Shown here: positions 12,726-24,697 of the stretch, in pieces
Position numbering within the stretch: the stretch's first letter is position 1
Layout: each line of letters starts with the position of its first letter
Assembly: GCA_029718625.1 (NCBI GenBank)
Contig: CM056383.1
Location: forward strand, 68,256,349-68,320,348
Length of the DNA stretch: 64,000 bases
Reading direction: 5' to 3'
Source of the DNA: Synaphobranchus kaupii
Lineage: Eukaryota > Chordata > Actinopteri > Anguilliformes > Synaphobranchidae
Made by a program: the position numbers and the translations under genes
The notes under the pieces: model-generated
Told to the model about the DNA's origin: nothing
The model's database searches: none
Seen by the model: only the letters and a program-made list of their open reading frames with translations

Positions 12726-13341
12726 TGTAGGGATCTCAGGTACTTGTGTCTGTGGGTTTTCTCTTCCTGTGCCCAACTTTCACTGCTCAATATGGGGCAA
12801 ATTATTATTTTTTCTTGGCAGCTGTTGCTTTTCCCATAATGAAGAAACAGAATAGGATTTAAAGATGTTTGTGCATTTTAATACACACCCTACACAGTGT
12901 TTTTGTTTTGTTTTGTTTTATTGTTTAATGGAGACGCTGTTGTGCAGTGTTACATTCATAAAGCATGGGTCATTTCTACATTAAAAAAGTGATTTATCCT
13001 CATGGCCACGGTGTGTCTTTTTCACTATATGTGACGATTTTTGTTTTGTTATGTTTAAATAATTCCTCCCCTTTAATTTCAGCATTCATCTTTTCTTCCC
13101 AAATGTACTTTGGGGGAGTGGACACTTTGTAGTCTCGCTGAAGAGTGGAGTACAGTGATGTGAATATTTAGGCTCGGCTTCGAGGCTCAATTTTCTGTTT
13201 TCAGGTAGGAATGGTGTGCGTGTGTGTATGTGTGTTGTGTGTGCGCGTGCGTGAAAATGTTTTGTTTTGAAAAAATGTCTCGCAACTGGTCCCCTCTTGG
13301 AAGGTATAGAGTGATAGTTTTCTCTTAATAACATAGACGCG

Positions 13342-13347
<6 letters not shown>

Positions 13348-13398
<51 letters not shown>
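13348..13398. repeat. (TG)n microsatellite
   Basis: A perfect TG run of about 51 bp is followed by degenerate ACGTGTGTGTGAACG units. Confidence 0.95.
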
Positions 13399-13401
<3 letters not shown>

Positions 13402-13736
13402 TGTGTGTGAACGTGTGTGTGACTCACCCCGCATGTGCTCACAAGCGCTTGTCTCACTAACACCTTCTGTCTGAAACCCATCTAGAGTTGTTGTGCGTGA
13501 GTGATTAAGGTCTCTGCTTGGAGCACGCTGTACTGTCCCCAGTCTGTGCAGGCCCCACACCTCGCATGTATATAAACCACAGCCCTTTCCTTTCCTCTGC
13601 ATCTGAGACCGCAGGAGCAGACCTTGAGCATCGTGTGACTGCCAGTCTCACTGCTGCTTGGGAAAAAACATAAAAACACTTTATTTACAGCTTTATCTCT
13701 CTATCTGTGCTAGACTGATCCGCTTATCGTAGGCCA

Positions 13737-13887
13737 AGGGGGCATACTACGAAGCGGGATTACTCAGTTAGCTGGATAACTGCGCTGAGTAAAACCCGGA
13801 ATGGACTGAAGTAAAAAGCTGTTCCGGGTTTTACTCAGTGCAGTCTAGTCCAGTTACCTCGGTAACCTGCTTCCTAGTATACGCCCC
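13737..13887. mobile_element. Palindromic MITE (~150 bp)
   Basis: The outer arms GGGGGCATACTACGAAGC (left) and GCTTCCTAGTATACGCCCC (right) are imperfect reverse complements. The inner arms are perfect over CTGAGTAAAACCCGGAA and TTCCGGGTTTTACTCAG. A half-copy of the same family is at 39797-39863. No target duplication was resolved. Confidence 0.75.
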
Positions 13888-14280
13888 AGGATTCCTTTGA
13901 TCGATTAATGTAATCAAGTTCTACTTTTCTCTATTTTAACAAATATATTTTTTACGAGTTTAATGGTGGTCATTTTTTTGTGGTTCTGTTGGCCCAAAAT
14001 AACAATATGCTTAAAGGAGCATACTTGGTGAAATTACTGAAGTTTACATTTATAATTAAAAAGTTGTCCTGAAGTTTGATCTTAATTGTTTGTACTTTTT
14101 ACATTTTTTAACTAAGTGACTGATTATTATTTTTTATAAAGTCCACAGAAAAACAAAGTGATTTAAGATCTTGGCACACTTTGTCCTCTTGATCATTGTT
14201 TAATACATCATATCATCATAAAATCACACACAACCAGCCCATGCCATGGTGCAAGCCCCTATATGTTCTCCTATACAAAA

Positions 14281-14720
14281 TAACATGGCAGTAATGAACA
14301 TTGATGGCACAGGTGATGCTGGTAAAAGGATCGAAAGCTAGACCAAATTGGCGAGCAATGCTTGACTATCAATCTGAAGGATGTACATTGACGTACATCT
14401 GTGTCTTCCATGGCGAACGTGTGTCTCCACTCTTCTCTAAAAAAGACCGGTGCCTCCTCTGCACCTGCATGCGACAACTGCAAGGCATCAGAAAGATGGT
14501 ATCTCCCCGTAAAACAAGGGTACGTTATGAAGACGAAAAAGTGTCGAAAGATAAGCCCCCTCGCCGAAGCAATGAAATCTCCCATAATCAAAGCCTCTCT
14601 GAGAACAATGGCAATTCTCAGAGAGGCCTTCTCTGGTGCTTTCTGTGACCCTAGCGGAGTCGACGCCCGTTTGGTTGATTCCGGAAGGTTCGAAGAGACG
14701 CGGGGTCGACCGCTCTAAGT
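14281..14720. other. GC-richer unexplained segment with short open frames
   Basis: This block differs in composition from the AT-rich flanks. It has overlapping open frames of about 105-115 codons on both strands (plus strand 14301-14648 and 14401-14718; minus strand 14271-14591), none recognisable. It contains a perfect 13-bp stem with a 9-base loop at 14593-14627. Several open frames in a GC-richer stretch are weak evidence for coding. It may be a fragment of a transposon or retrocopied gene. Confidence 0.3.
14593..14627. other. Perfect 13-bp inverted repeat (hairpin)
   Basis: GCCTCTCTGAGAA and TTCTCAGAGAGGC are exact reverse complements separated by a 9-base loop. No T-run follows to suggest a pol III end, and the stem is too short for a typical microRNA precursor. 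Confidence 0.85.
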
Positions 14721-14869
14721 CCCCACGCTACGCTTGCCTGTTTGTTCGTTTTTTTTCTCTCTTTTTCTTTGTATTTGTTTCGTAAGAGGTGCCTCGAGCC
14801 TGCCACAACGATCGGCTCTCCTGTTTCTCATCTGTACCTCAAACGCTCGGTGACCTTTCTGCCGTCGAT

Positions 14870-15034
14870 TTCCTTCACCGCTTCACCCTGCAAAGTGTGG
14901 CCCCACAGGGCTACTGATGCTTATTTCCTTCACCGCTTCACCCTGCAAAGTGTGGCCCCACAGGGCTACTGATGCTTATTTCCTTCACCGCTTCACCATG
15001 CAAAGTGTGGCCCCACAGGGCTACTGATGCTTAT
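14870..15034. repeat. 55-bp tandem repeat, 3 copies
   Basis: Three adjacent units of exactly 55 bp contain CACCGCTTCACCCTGCAAAG and end GCTACTGATGCTTAT. The third differs by one base (CACCATG). They directly precede the 360-bp array. Confidence 0.95.
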
Positions 15035-15046
15035 CTTGTGCTTATC

Positions 15047-16020
15047 CTGCGCCACTTTGGTAATGTAAACATGCGAAGGGGAATCACTTGCATTAGTGCA
15101 TACAAGAAATATATTATAGGGGTAGCACTGCAATGTTAACTCACCAAGACTGACTTAGAAAGTACAACTTTGGCATACAGTTCGGATTGGTTTTGCTATT
15201 TTTTTTAAAAACCAGCCCTTATGCTGTCGTAGACATGCGCCTCTGTCTAGTAATAAATTAATGTCTTGGAAGTTGGGCATTTATGGAATGAATATCACAA
15301 ACCCCAGTTGAGCACTGAGTGCATTTTACACCAAAAAAGTGCAATAGCTGGCTATTTTTTTTTTCAGAGTACGAATGTGTAAATAGCTAATAAATAATAA
15401 TTTGACCTGCGCCACTTTGGTAATGTAAACATGCAAAGGGGAATCACTTGCATTAGTGCATACAAGAAATATATTGTAGGGGTAGCACTGCAATGTTAAC
15501 TCACCAAGACTGACTTAGAAAGTACAACTTTGGCATACAGTTCGGATTGGTTTTGCTATTTTTTTTAAAAAACAGCCCTTATGCTGTCGTAGACATGCGC
15601 CTCTGTCTAGTAATAAATTAATGTCTTGGAAGTTGGGCATTTATGGAATGAATATCACAAACCCCAGTTGTGCACTGAGTGCATTTTACACCAGAAAAGT
15701 GCAATAGCTGGCTATTTTTTTTTTCAGAGTACGAATGTGTAAATAGCTAATAAATAATAATTTGACCTGCGCCACTTTGGTAATGTAAACATGCAAAGGG
15801 GAATCACTTGCATTAGTGCATACAATAAATATATTGTAGGGGTAGCACTGCAATGTTAACTCACCAAGACTGACTTAGAAAGTACAACTTTGGCATACAG
15901 TTCGGATTGGTTTTGCTATTTTAAATAAAAACCAGCCCTTATGCTGTCGTAGACATGCGCCTCTGTCTAGTAATAAATTAATGTCTTGGAAGTTGGGCAT
16001 TTGTGGAATGAATATCACAA
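15047..16020. repeat. 360-bp tandem repeat, ~2.7 copies
   Basis: The units start CTGCGCCACTTTGGTAATG at 15047, 15407 and 15767, giving an exact 360-bp period. Complete units differ at only a handful of positions, so the expansion is recent. The last third of each full unit (AACCCCAGTTGAGCACTGAG to TTTGAC) is a copy of the segment at 12446-12553. The third unit stops before this part, at 16020. Confidence 0.97.
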
Positions 16021-19000
16021 ATTCCTGGCAGGACAGATTTCCAAGGTAGAACGCGATATCGGAAACATCGATTGTGCTCAACTCCAACCTCTGGCAAAGA
16101 AGTAGCATTCTCTAAATCAACTGGCCTGTACTGACAAAAAAGATATAGTGTTCAAATGCATTTTTCTTGTTTCGGTGATAAAGTCAGACATTTTTTTTTT
16201 CTTTATAAACCCATTGGAAATCAGGCCATAGAGAGGATGAGAGAATGCACTCTCAGCAGTGTGCTGTTGTTGACCTCGGCTAGCAAAGCCACATTTAAGA
16301 CCCGCGGCAAACTACTGCCCGTTGCCTCCGCTGCAATACTATCAGTACCCCAGGTGGGAACAGACCTACAGATGGAGATAAGCCACACTCCCAACTGTCC
16401 TTTTCCTTATCTCCCCCTCGACAATGAGTGTCACAATGTGCCGTAGAAGCAACGCGCAGCACATACAGCCAGGATCAAACTGCTCCAGTCCCAAGTATAG
16501 TGATATAATACTATATGATGGTAAATATCATATAGAATAACATGGTAAATATGTAAAAACTAGACCTAGAAAGTCCCTTATTGGCAAACAAATAATGGCA
16601 CAAAAAGTAAAGCTGTGGGATATTTTCAGTGTGTTTTTGGACTGGTCCTGTCCTTCATCGGTCTTATTTATTCCATGGTTGCCTTGACTCATTGTTTTGC
16701 GATGTGGCCTCGCAGGTGGAAGCTGACTGCACGCCCTGGCCTATTGTTATATCACATACCCATCTATGTGTCACTATCGGGATGTGGGATACTGACTATA
16801 GAATCGGAATTTTCTTTTAACAATTTCCTTTCATCTCTCCTGTCTTTGGAATTCAGTTGTAGTCACATGCTGTCAAAAGGTCACTTGCATTTGATATGCT
16901 CCTAAAAATCACCAATTCCTTTTCTGTCCCCTATAGGGGACATGAGTCTCTGGCCTTAGTCACAAGAACCATATATTCGACTACGCTGAAACCTACACTA
17001 CAAGGGACATTTAATAATTTTTTAAATAATTAAATAATTTATTTTAAATTATTTTCACTGCAACATGTTTTCTTTTCTCTATCTTTTCTCTGCTAGGTCT
17101 CATGAGATTATTTCAGGAGCAGTACAGAGAATATCACAAATTACACGGTGAGTTTTTTTATCAATTCGAAATTCGTCTGTCTTCCTTGATTTGGTTTCGG
17201 AATTCAACCATAACAACTACAACTTTTTATTTAAGAGGTTGATCTTTCCTGCAGCTTATCCACACAGTAAAAAACTTTTAAAACAACTCTGATAGAGTAC
17301 ATACATTTTTAGGTGCACTTGATCCCTGTTGGACTTTGTAAATTAGACTTAAATTCAGACAGAGAGCCCTTGGTTTTTCTGTACGGCTGCAATTTTTATG
17401 TTGTGTGTCCTTTCTCTAAAGACCCTGTGCTCTGAGAGGGTTATATGAAATGTCACATGGCTTCTGGCATAAGCTTCTGTGACGAGGGCCTTGTCTGGGG
17501 CCTTTACTGAGCTTCAGAGGGTGTGGAAGGTGTTCACAGAATTTGTCTCACAACCTCACGCTAGACTTATGCTAACCCACAGGAAAATATGACTCCTCTT
17601 GGCAAGGCCTTCCACAATACTGGGATTTAGAATCGATTTGGGGCTCGGCTCAGCGAGTGACTTCAAGTCACCGTGGAGGACTAACGCTATAATGCCACTT
17701 CAAATAGGTGTGTGTTTATAGATGGGACTTGAATTTTAAGAAGGCCTTTTGTAGGAGTAGGGTGTTCCTCTTGTACATTGGATCCCCGTGGATTGTTGTG
17801 TAAGCACTTGTGACTCTTATTCCTGTTTTTCCTGCCTGACTGTGAAGGAGCTGGCTGTTGCTGCTGTCACCTCAGGACTATTTTTTATATATATTTTTTG
17901 GGCTGGCCGTCTTCAATCAGCTCCGCAGCTCCACCGTGGGCTTTTCAGAGGCACAAGACCCATCTCCAATGCCACTTGTGCCAGGTTTGCTGGTGGTCCT
18001 TAGTGAGCTGAGGTACCTGGTTAATTTCCTTATGCAGAAGGGAAAACACAGTGTATTTCTGGCCCATGTTGTAGTGCTATTCTGGTGTTTTAACTGATAC
18101 GCCAATAACAAACAAAAAAAAATACAAATTATATATTTCTGTCTTTTTATTACTCAGTGTCAACATTTTATTTTAACCGACCGACTGACCGCACAGTTTT
18201 TGAACTTTGACCCTCAACAAAAAGACTGAGCTGTTACTAAGATGGTAAAAGCAGGTCCCACAAGACCTTTAGCAAGATATCTTCAGTGAAAATGTTGCTA
18301 CTGCATGGTTCAGCAGACTTTAACTTTGCGGGCGGAAACGACTACAGGGAAAGCTTAAGAGTAAACGTTAAAGTACAAAAAAACAGGTGGAAATTTGATC
18401 GGGCCGTGCTGAGGATCGGTGGGCCACGTTGTTCGGGAGGCGAGTAGAGACAACGCACCAGGAAATTATGTGGATTAAAAAAGAGAGAGAGAAAAAAAAA
18501 CCAATGGGGGCATGAGAGAAATAAACAGTGTGGATGAGGGAGTGGTCAGGAAACGGGGAATCCTGCTCTACTGGTGCGGGCGGTTCTGCTCTCCTTACCC
18601 TGCAATCAGGATCATTTGTGCTATTTTCTTTTCTTTCGGATCAGCGTCAATTAGATGATACAGAGCTGCTGATCCTTATATCACCCGGATGGCCCTACCT
18701 GTTCAGTATGCCTAGTACTATAGAGGTTTTTAGAATTGATCCGCCCCTGGCAGAGGTGTAAAATCCAGGTTCATAAAGTAAACGATCCTCCCCAGTATTT
18801 TGTTCCAATTGCCTGGATTTGCTAAGTAGCACCATTCTTCAGCCAGTATGTGGAACTAATTAGTGAAATCAGCCGGCTGAGTTCATGGGTGGAAGAAACA
18901 CGTGGCAGGACTTTTACTTTCTGACCCCTGGATTTTACCCCTCTGCTCCCTGGTATCCTGCTCTCAGAACACTGCATGATGCTGAGGCTTTTTCCTCAGA

Positions 19001-20286
19001 GATTCAGAGTGTGTATCACAGTGGTGGGTGGAGGGGGGCAACAAGGGGCCCCAACAGTCGCCACAGGCGAGTTGTTTTTACCATGCAGCCTTTTTTCAAA
19101 ATCGTCCCATTTATCACACACATTCAAAATGTCTGAAATGCCCCCTGGGAACAGTGCTGTAGCTGTTGCAAACATACCGAGCCAGACATGGAAATAGTCC
19201 AACTGCCAATATAGATAATTTCAGAACATCATAAAATACGCCAACATGTAAAGGCTGTTAATGACAAACCAGGTTAGGGACACGCAATGCTGACTTTTTT
19301 AATTCTCCCCAGTGCAATGAAAGAGTAACTAGCTATCGAGTTATTCAGGCAATATACAATGGCTTAAGCTACCAATGTATAGCGCTACTCAGTTAGCCAA
19401 TGAAATTAACTAGCTCAGCTGTTTGATTGCTAACCAAGGAAATACACCACAGTGGGCCCCGATATAGCTAAGATAGACTGGAGCAGATTGCATGTCATCG
19501 GTAATGAGTGTCAGACCGTGCTGCTAGATGCAGTTATGACTCAAACCGTGAGTCCTTACAGCAAAGACCAAGTTGCCAGTGCGATAGCACCGGTGATGAC
19601 ATATTTCTAAAGTGAAAATGAGAAACCCAGGGAAGGTAAAGGATGTGTTGTGTCAGTTCACACAGCCCATAAACAGGAATGGCAGCTCCCCCCAGGCTCA
19701 AAGTGATTAAGCTGCCATGGGTGACCAGCAGAAAAGCAGGTTCTGTGTATTACTGTTGGATTCCATATTTTAAAAAGTAGCTGACACTTGTTGTTGGTTA
19801 TGACTCGCGGGTCACGTGTGTTTCTGGCACGTTCCTTATTAAATTCACCTCATTAAATTCATAGAAATTTAATTCATAGTTTTTTTTTCTATTTATGAGT
19901 ATTCAGAGGTGACTTAATGCAGATTAAGTTGTGCTTTCATTAAAAAAAAAATTGAACCGGTGTACTTTTATTTTTTTCCAGAGCGCTTTCTGAATGGGAC
20001 TGAGTCACACACCAAAAGCACAGATGCACTGCAGCTCAGAAAGGAATGCAAGGATGCTGTTATTACAGTTAATATCACTACATCACGGCCCCACTGATTT
20101 CATCATTTTCATTTCCATGTAAAAATGGAGATATTATGTTCCAAAACCATGAAGGTGCTATCCTCCACTTCAGAGGGGTAAGATGGGCAGTGAAAGAAAT
20201 AGAGATTGATAAAGAAAGAGAGACTGAGAAAGCAAGACTTTGACCTGGGTGACCCTTGACCTCGATGCTATCAAAATTTTCCTTAA

Positions 20287-20465
20287 CTGGGGTGTCTCGT
20301 GGCGTAGTGTGACACCGTCTGACGTCGGCGGTTCAAATCCAGCTGTCTGACCCCTTGTCACATGTCTCTCCCTCTCTCTCGCATCCCATTCTTCCTGTCT
20401 CTCTACACTGTGCTGTCCAATAAAGCTGAAAAAGCCCTACAAATATATATTTGAAAAAAAATAAA
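20287..20465 (+). mobile_element. tRNA-derived SINE, copy 2, with target duplication
   Basis: The head has GTGGCGTAGTG and a B-box-like GGTTCAAATCC, followed by the same body as copy 1 (CACATGTCTCTCCCTCTCTC, CACTGTGCTGTCCAATAAAG, CTGAAAAAGCCCTA) and an A/T-rich tail. The 8-mer TTCCTTAA flanks it on both sides (20279-20286 and 20466-20473), as expected for a LINE-mobilised SINE insertion. Confidence 0.85.
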
Positions 20466-22959
20466 TTCCTTAATTTTTACTTATCAAATAATGCAAGAAT
20501 TGAATTCAATTTTGATTCAAAGCTAAGGAAAATATTGATTGAATCCAGGCCTTTATCTAGTATTAATTAAAAAAGCATGGATATAAGTAAAAAAAAAAAA
20601 AACATGCAACACCAAATAACTAAAACAAAAACATTTGAACTGAATTCAGCCAAATAACTTCTTTTCACATATTGTGTCTTCCTCATCTACTTTGTGAAAC
20701 ACCCTTCTTATGGACCAGTTGCTACACAAATAATAAAAAATAAAAAAAGCTTTATATAAGAAATGTTCACTTTGGCAATCATTGCTATTCAGCGTCAGGC
20801 TCATTGCACTTCAAGCTCAACTTCTCGTGTTGTGCAGATTGCAGAGGTGAAGTGTGGGGGAAAGGAAGGATGGAGAGAGACAGGGATATAGAAGAAGGAG
20901 AAAGAGAGAGAGAAGGAGGGATTTGGCTCATCGGATGTGGGGAGCACCTGCAGAAGTGAAGAAAGTGAAAGACAGAGGGAGAGAGGAAGAGAGAGAAGAC
21001 GGGGTGTGTGGAGAGAAGCTCACCTGTGAACCGGGGAGGGGGGGGGGGGGGGCAATTGGAAAGCGAGAACTAGTCCTGAGGTTGGGGAAGGGGGGCTGGG
21101 GTGGAGCGGGGAGGTGTTGGAGAAGCAGGAGACAGGCAGGGTTGTGGTTTTACAGAAATGGGTGCGCAGCTGCCACAAACTGAGAGCAAACAATTGAACG
21201 ACAACTAGCTCAAGACTTCAACAGAAAAGCTTTTGAGAAGTAATACCAGGGGTAAGATATGAAGAAAGACATATACAACAATAATGACTTGGAACATGTT
21301 TTCAGCTATCTTTTGGGCTTGGCAGTTCGTATAAATGTGTTCATCACTCTCAGGCATTCCAGGTTGAACACTCAACGTTCTCCCACTGGTAAAAAAAAAA
21401 ATGAAGGCCACAAATCTTGCATGTGTTTCAGTTTTGAAAGTTCAAAGCGGGCATTTCAGGCATTTTGGTTTGTTACCTGCTGTGTGCCGTGCTGAATTTC
21501 TTTTTTATTAGATTGTTTTTTTTTCCCGCTGCGAAAGAATATGTAATGAGGTTTCTGGTTCCTGGGTATTGCTTCACTCTGTTCTGTAAGCACATCCTGG
21601 AGAGCCGGTGCATCATCATCATCGCCCCGCAGTAAAGGTCACCGTATACACGAAGCCGACTTCCTGTCCTGGCCGCAGAGCCACCAAACCCCCCCCACAC
21701 ACACACACAGCCAGACCCGTCCTGCCTCAGCACTCTCGCTGGGGTTCGGAAAAGGATGTGGCCACCAGAGGGACAGGCCAACTTCCTGTCCACTCTGCCA
21801 TACACCCCTCCTCACCTACACAGTTCAATCGTATTCATATTGACATTGTTCACTATTCATTTTATTAAAGCTTGCACCTGCCTCAGCTAAGATTTTTTTT
21901 ATTTTTTAGTTTGGATGCAGGGAGAGAATGTGGGAGGGGCTTCAGCTTCTGGAGGCTGGGGTATAGTTTTACAAACGTAACAAGCATGCAAACTGCCCAT
22001 GCACCTGGCTGAGGTAAGAAGCTGCATTAAACCTGTAAAAAAGAAACGTGCATGGCTGCTGTCTGTCATAGTCTGTGTGACTGTAGCCATTCATGGACTG
22101 GGCCAAAAGAGTTCCTTAAAAAGATAAGGAGAGAGGGCCTGATCTTCACATACTCCCCTTGAAATAATTTGTTTCAGTTGTGTTGGTACTAGTCACCATC
22201 AATTGAAAATGTCTATGCTTTGGGAATATTCCAGTGCAAAGCTGTAACATATTTGTTCATGCCAAAACCATATTTAAAATTAATGAATAAAGTTGATAGA
22301 GACAAGAGAGATAAATAAGGAGAGCAGAGGTGAGGGAGAGAGAAAGAGAGGCTATCCGGCAGTCTAGCTTGTGAAACACGTGTGAAAAAAACGTGCCGTT
22401 TCTTAAAGCATTCGGCTTTGAAATGTCAGCGGTTTCATTTTCCTCCTTCTCTACAGTGCCGCTTCCTCTGGGCTGCTCTTAAATGTGTCCAGGTTTTCAA
22501 ATCACTTTGAGTCGATCTTTCAATAGGGAAAAAAATACATTCAGAATGTTTACCGGTGTATATACTATTGCATACTGAAATGGATGTTTTATTGTTTTTC
22601 AAAGTGCGTCGTATCTATTTCATGTCTTCCATTTCGTAACTGAAAATGTCAGACCTAAATGCACATCAGTTCAAACCCAAAACCTGAAATAAAATGCAAC
22701 AATTTATTTATTTATTTCTCTTTCTTATTTTCCATTTTAGTTTTGTTCATTTATCTGTTCTGTGCATGTCTAAATTAATGAAAAACAGAGCACTGATTAC
22801 ACTTGCTTTCTAACTATATTATACATTAAATGTTATTTTCTAATGAACAGTAGATTTGTCTGATTGAGTTTTCTTACCAATGGCTCATCCAATTTTGACA
22901 CCCTCACTATTTTTTAGCAAGTTTTTCAGTTTGGGGGGAAGAACAGAAAGCACACTGCG

Positions 22960-23290
22960 GCTGTGTCCAAATCAGAGCCTTATCTACTGCATCCTGTGTA
23001 CTAGCATACTGTATACTGCTAACTGCATACTGTTTAGTGACATGCAACCTCTCCGTTCTGCTACCTCAGGGCACCTGGCCCGTCAACCACCACGTCCCTG
23101 CACTTCCAGATCATGGCTGTGTCCGAATCCACGCCCTTCCATACTATTGAGCTTGTTGAGTATACTGGATAAGAAAATTGTTAAGTAGGCGAAATGTTCT
23201 TTAAATGTAGTGTACTTAAAATCCCCGGATGATACTTATTTATGGGTTTTCGCTGATAATAGTATTGAAAATATTTTTTATATTTCTAGG
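22960..23290. mobile_element. MITE fragments with GGCTGTGTCC-type ends
   Basis: CGGCTGTGTCCAAATC (22961) and GGCTGTGTCCGAATCC (23115) begin two related fragments. From 23145 the sequence CTTGTTGAGTATACTGGATA onward parallels 29683 onward (CTTGTTGAGTAGACAGGATG), including the CTTAAAATCCCCGGATGATAC / TTTAAACCCCTGTATGATAC block. They are members of one decayed short DNA-element family. Confidence 0.55.
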
Positions 23291-24641
23291 CTATTTGTTT
23301 GTTTATATACAGTACAGTCTATGGAATGAGCAAAACATCACCGGATATTTTTAGGAATTTAGAAATCGCACCTGGACGGATATTTTCGGTCCCAAAAGTA
23401 AGAAGTGTCCGGGAAAAAGAGGATGTCTAGTCAGCCTAACTTATGACCCCTGCATCTGCTGTTGAGCTGCTTTATTCTGTTTGGTTAGTTCCAGCTAAAG
23501 CAATTACGTCCCAGAGCCCTTGATTAATGAAAACTTGAATCAACCAACGAATACAGTCAATATGACCGCATAGGAATGGTCCAGTTCTGGCCTATAAGAA
23601 TATTTCTGGCTACACTGCTCAGGGACTACAGATGCAAATTAGCCACTTGTCTAACTCTGGTGCAACTAAAATGTTGTGCAAGGTCCCTGTTAAATAAACT
23701 AATAGACTAAACTAAACTCAGTTTTTGTTAAACAAAAGTTCTCTTTTGTTAAATTGCATTTTTCATACATGCATTTTTTAAGCTGAAAAAAGCCTCCAGG
23801 ACATCAGCAGTGAAGAAGAAGAAGAAGAAGATGATGAAATAAAGTTGTTAAACCCAACCGTCACTGGAAAAAGAAAGCACTGCTGAACGTGAAGGGTTCT
23901 CTCTGGCAACGTCTCAGTGTAGCTGGGAACTTCAGTACATCAAAGTAAATTAGCTAGAAACCACATGCTAAAATTGACGTGCGACAGCCGCAAGTTTGCA
24001 GACTGCGCGGCTGATTATTAATACTCCACTTATTGCAGATTATTTATAGCAATAAGATGGGCTGTAAATACACTTTGTGAGAATGCTAAGTAGCCTAAGT
24101 AGCCTAGATATTCATCTCAATCTCAATCGAGCGCAATTAGGCTATTATTTTCAAAAAATGGTTGCAAAAGCATCACTCAGTAACAATCGCGGTTGCAAGT
24201 AGTCTAATGATTGCATAGGATATATGATGAAGGATTTGTGTGTAATAAAGTCATCAACTGAATTCAGCATCTACATCTGATTACACCATCAGGTTTCTCC
24301 CTTTAAAGGTCACTCCTATGAAAATGCAGCATGTCTTATAGAAGAACAAGGTCAAACCCGCACAAGCTAGCCTATAATCTGCATTGCGGTTTAATGTTTA
24401 ATTCAGATCGACTGCTGCATGTCAATGACATGCTCTTCCGGTCATTGTGTGTTCTAGCAGGTTTATACGGTGTACATGGATACATTTAACGAGGTATGAA
24501 TGTTTCCAAAGCACAGACGCTCATAAACAAATGCATACACAATCATACACACTCATTCACACAATATGCATATAAAGACACATGTAGGCCTATATACATG
24601 CATAAACACACATACAAATACACAAACCCAAATAGACAGGC

Positions 24642-24643
<2 letters not shown>

Positions 24644-24685
<42 letters not shown>
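24644..24685. repeat. (AG)n microsatellite
   Basis: This perfect AG run of about 42 bp lies immediately left of the hAT element's target duplication. Confidence 0.95.
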
Positions 24686-24689
<4 letters not shown>

Positions 24690-24697
24690 ACCACAAG

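Larger units (their letters stand above)
9198..12750 (+). other. ikzf2: Presumptive ikzf2 3' UTR
   Basis: About 3.5 kb of AT-rich sequence follows the stop codon. It contains many ATTTA and TATTT motifs and several AATAAA hexamers (for example 9536-9541 and 12720-12725). Long 3' UTRs are usual for this gene in vertebrates. A (TG)n tract (9256-9374) and a short hAT-type insertion (9383-9640) sit near its start. The true 3' end is not determined. Confidence 0.45.
12751..24644. other. Intergenic DNA between ikzf2 and erbb4, part 1
   Basis: No convincing exon was found. The block contains a (TG)n tract, a palindromic element (13737-13887), a GC-richer unexplained segment (14281-14720), the 55-bp and 360-bp tandem arrays (14870-16020), a SINE (20287-20465), GA- and G-rich sequence (20850-21130) and MITE fragments with GGCTGTGTCC ends (22960-23290). 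The stretches 16020-20280 and 21150-22950 show nothing recognisable beyond AT-rich unique-looking sequence. Confidence 0.6.

Noticed and set aside
14301..14718. Plus-strand frames as a host gene
   Set aside because: The overlapping frames are unrecognised, have no splice context and lie next to tandem arrays. Kept only as an unexplained block.
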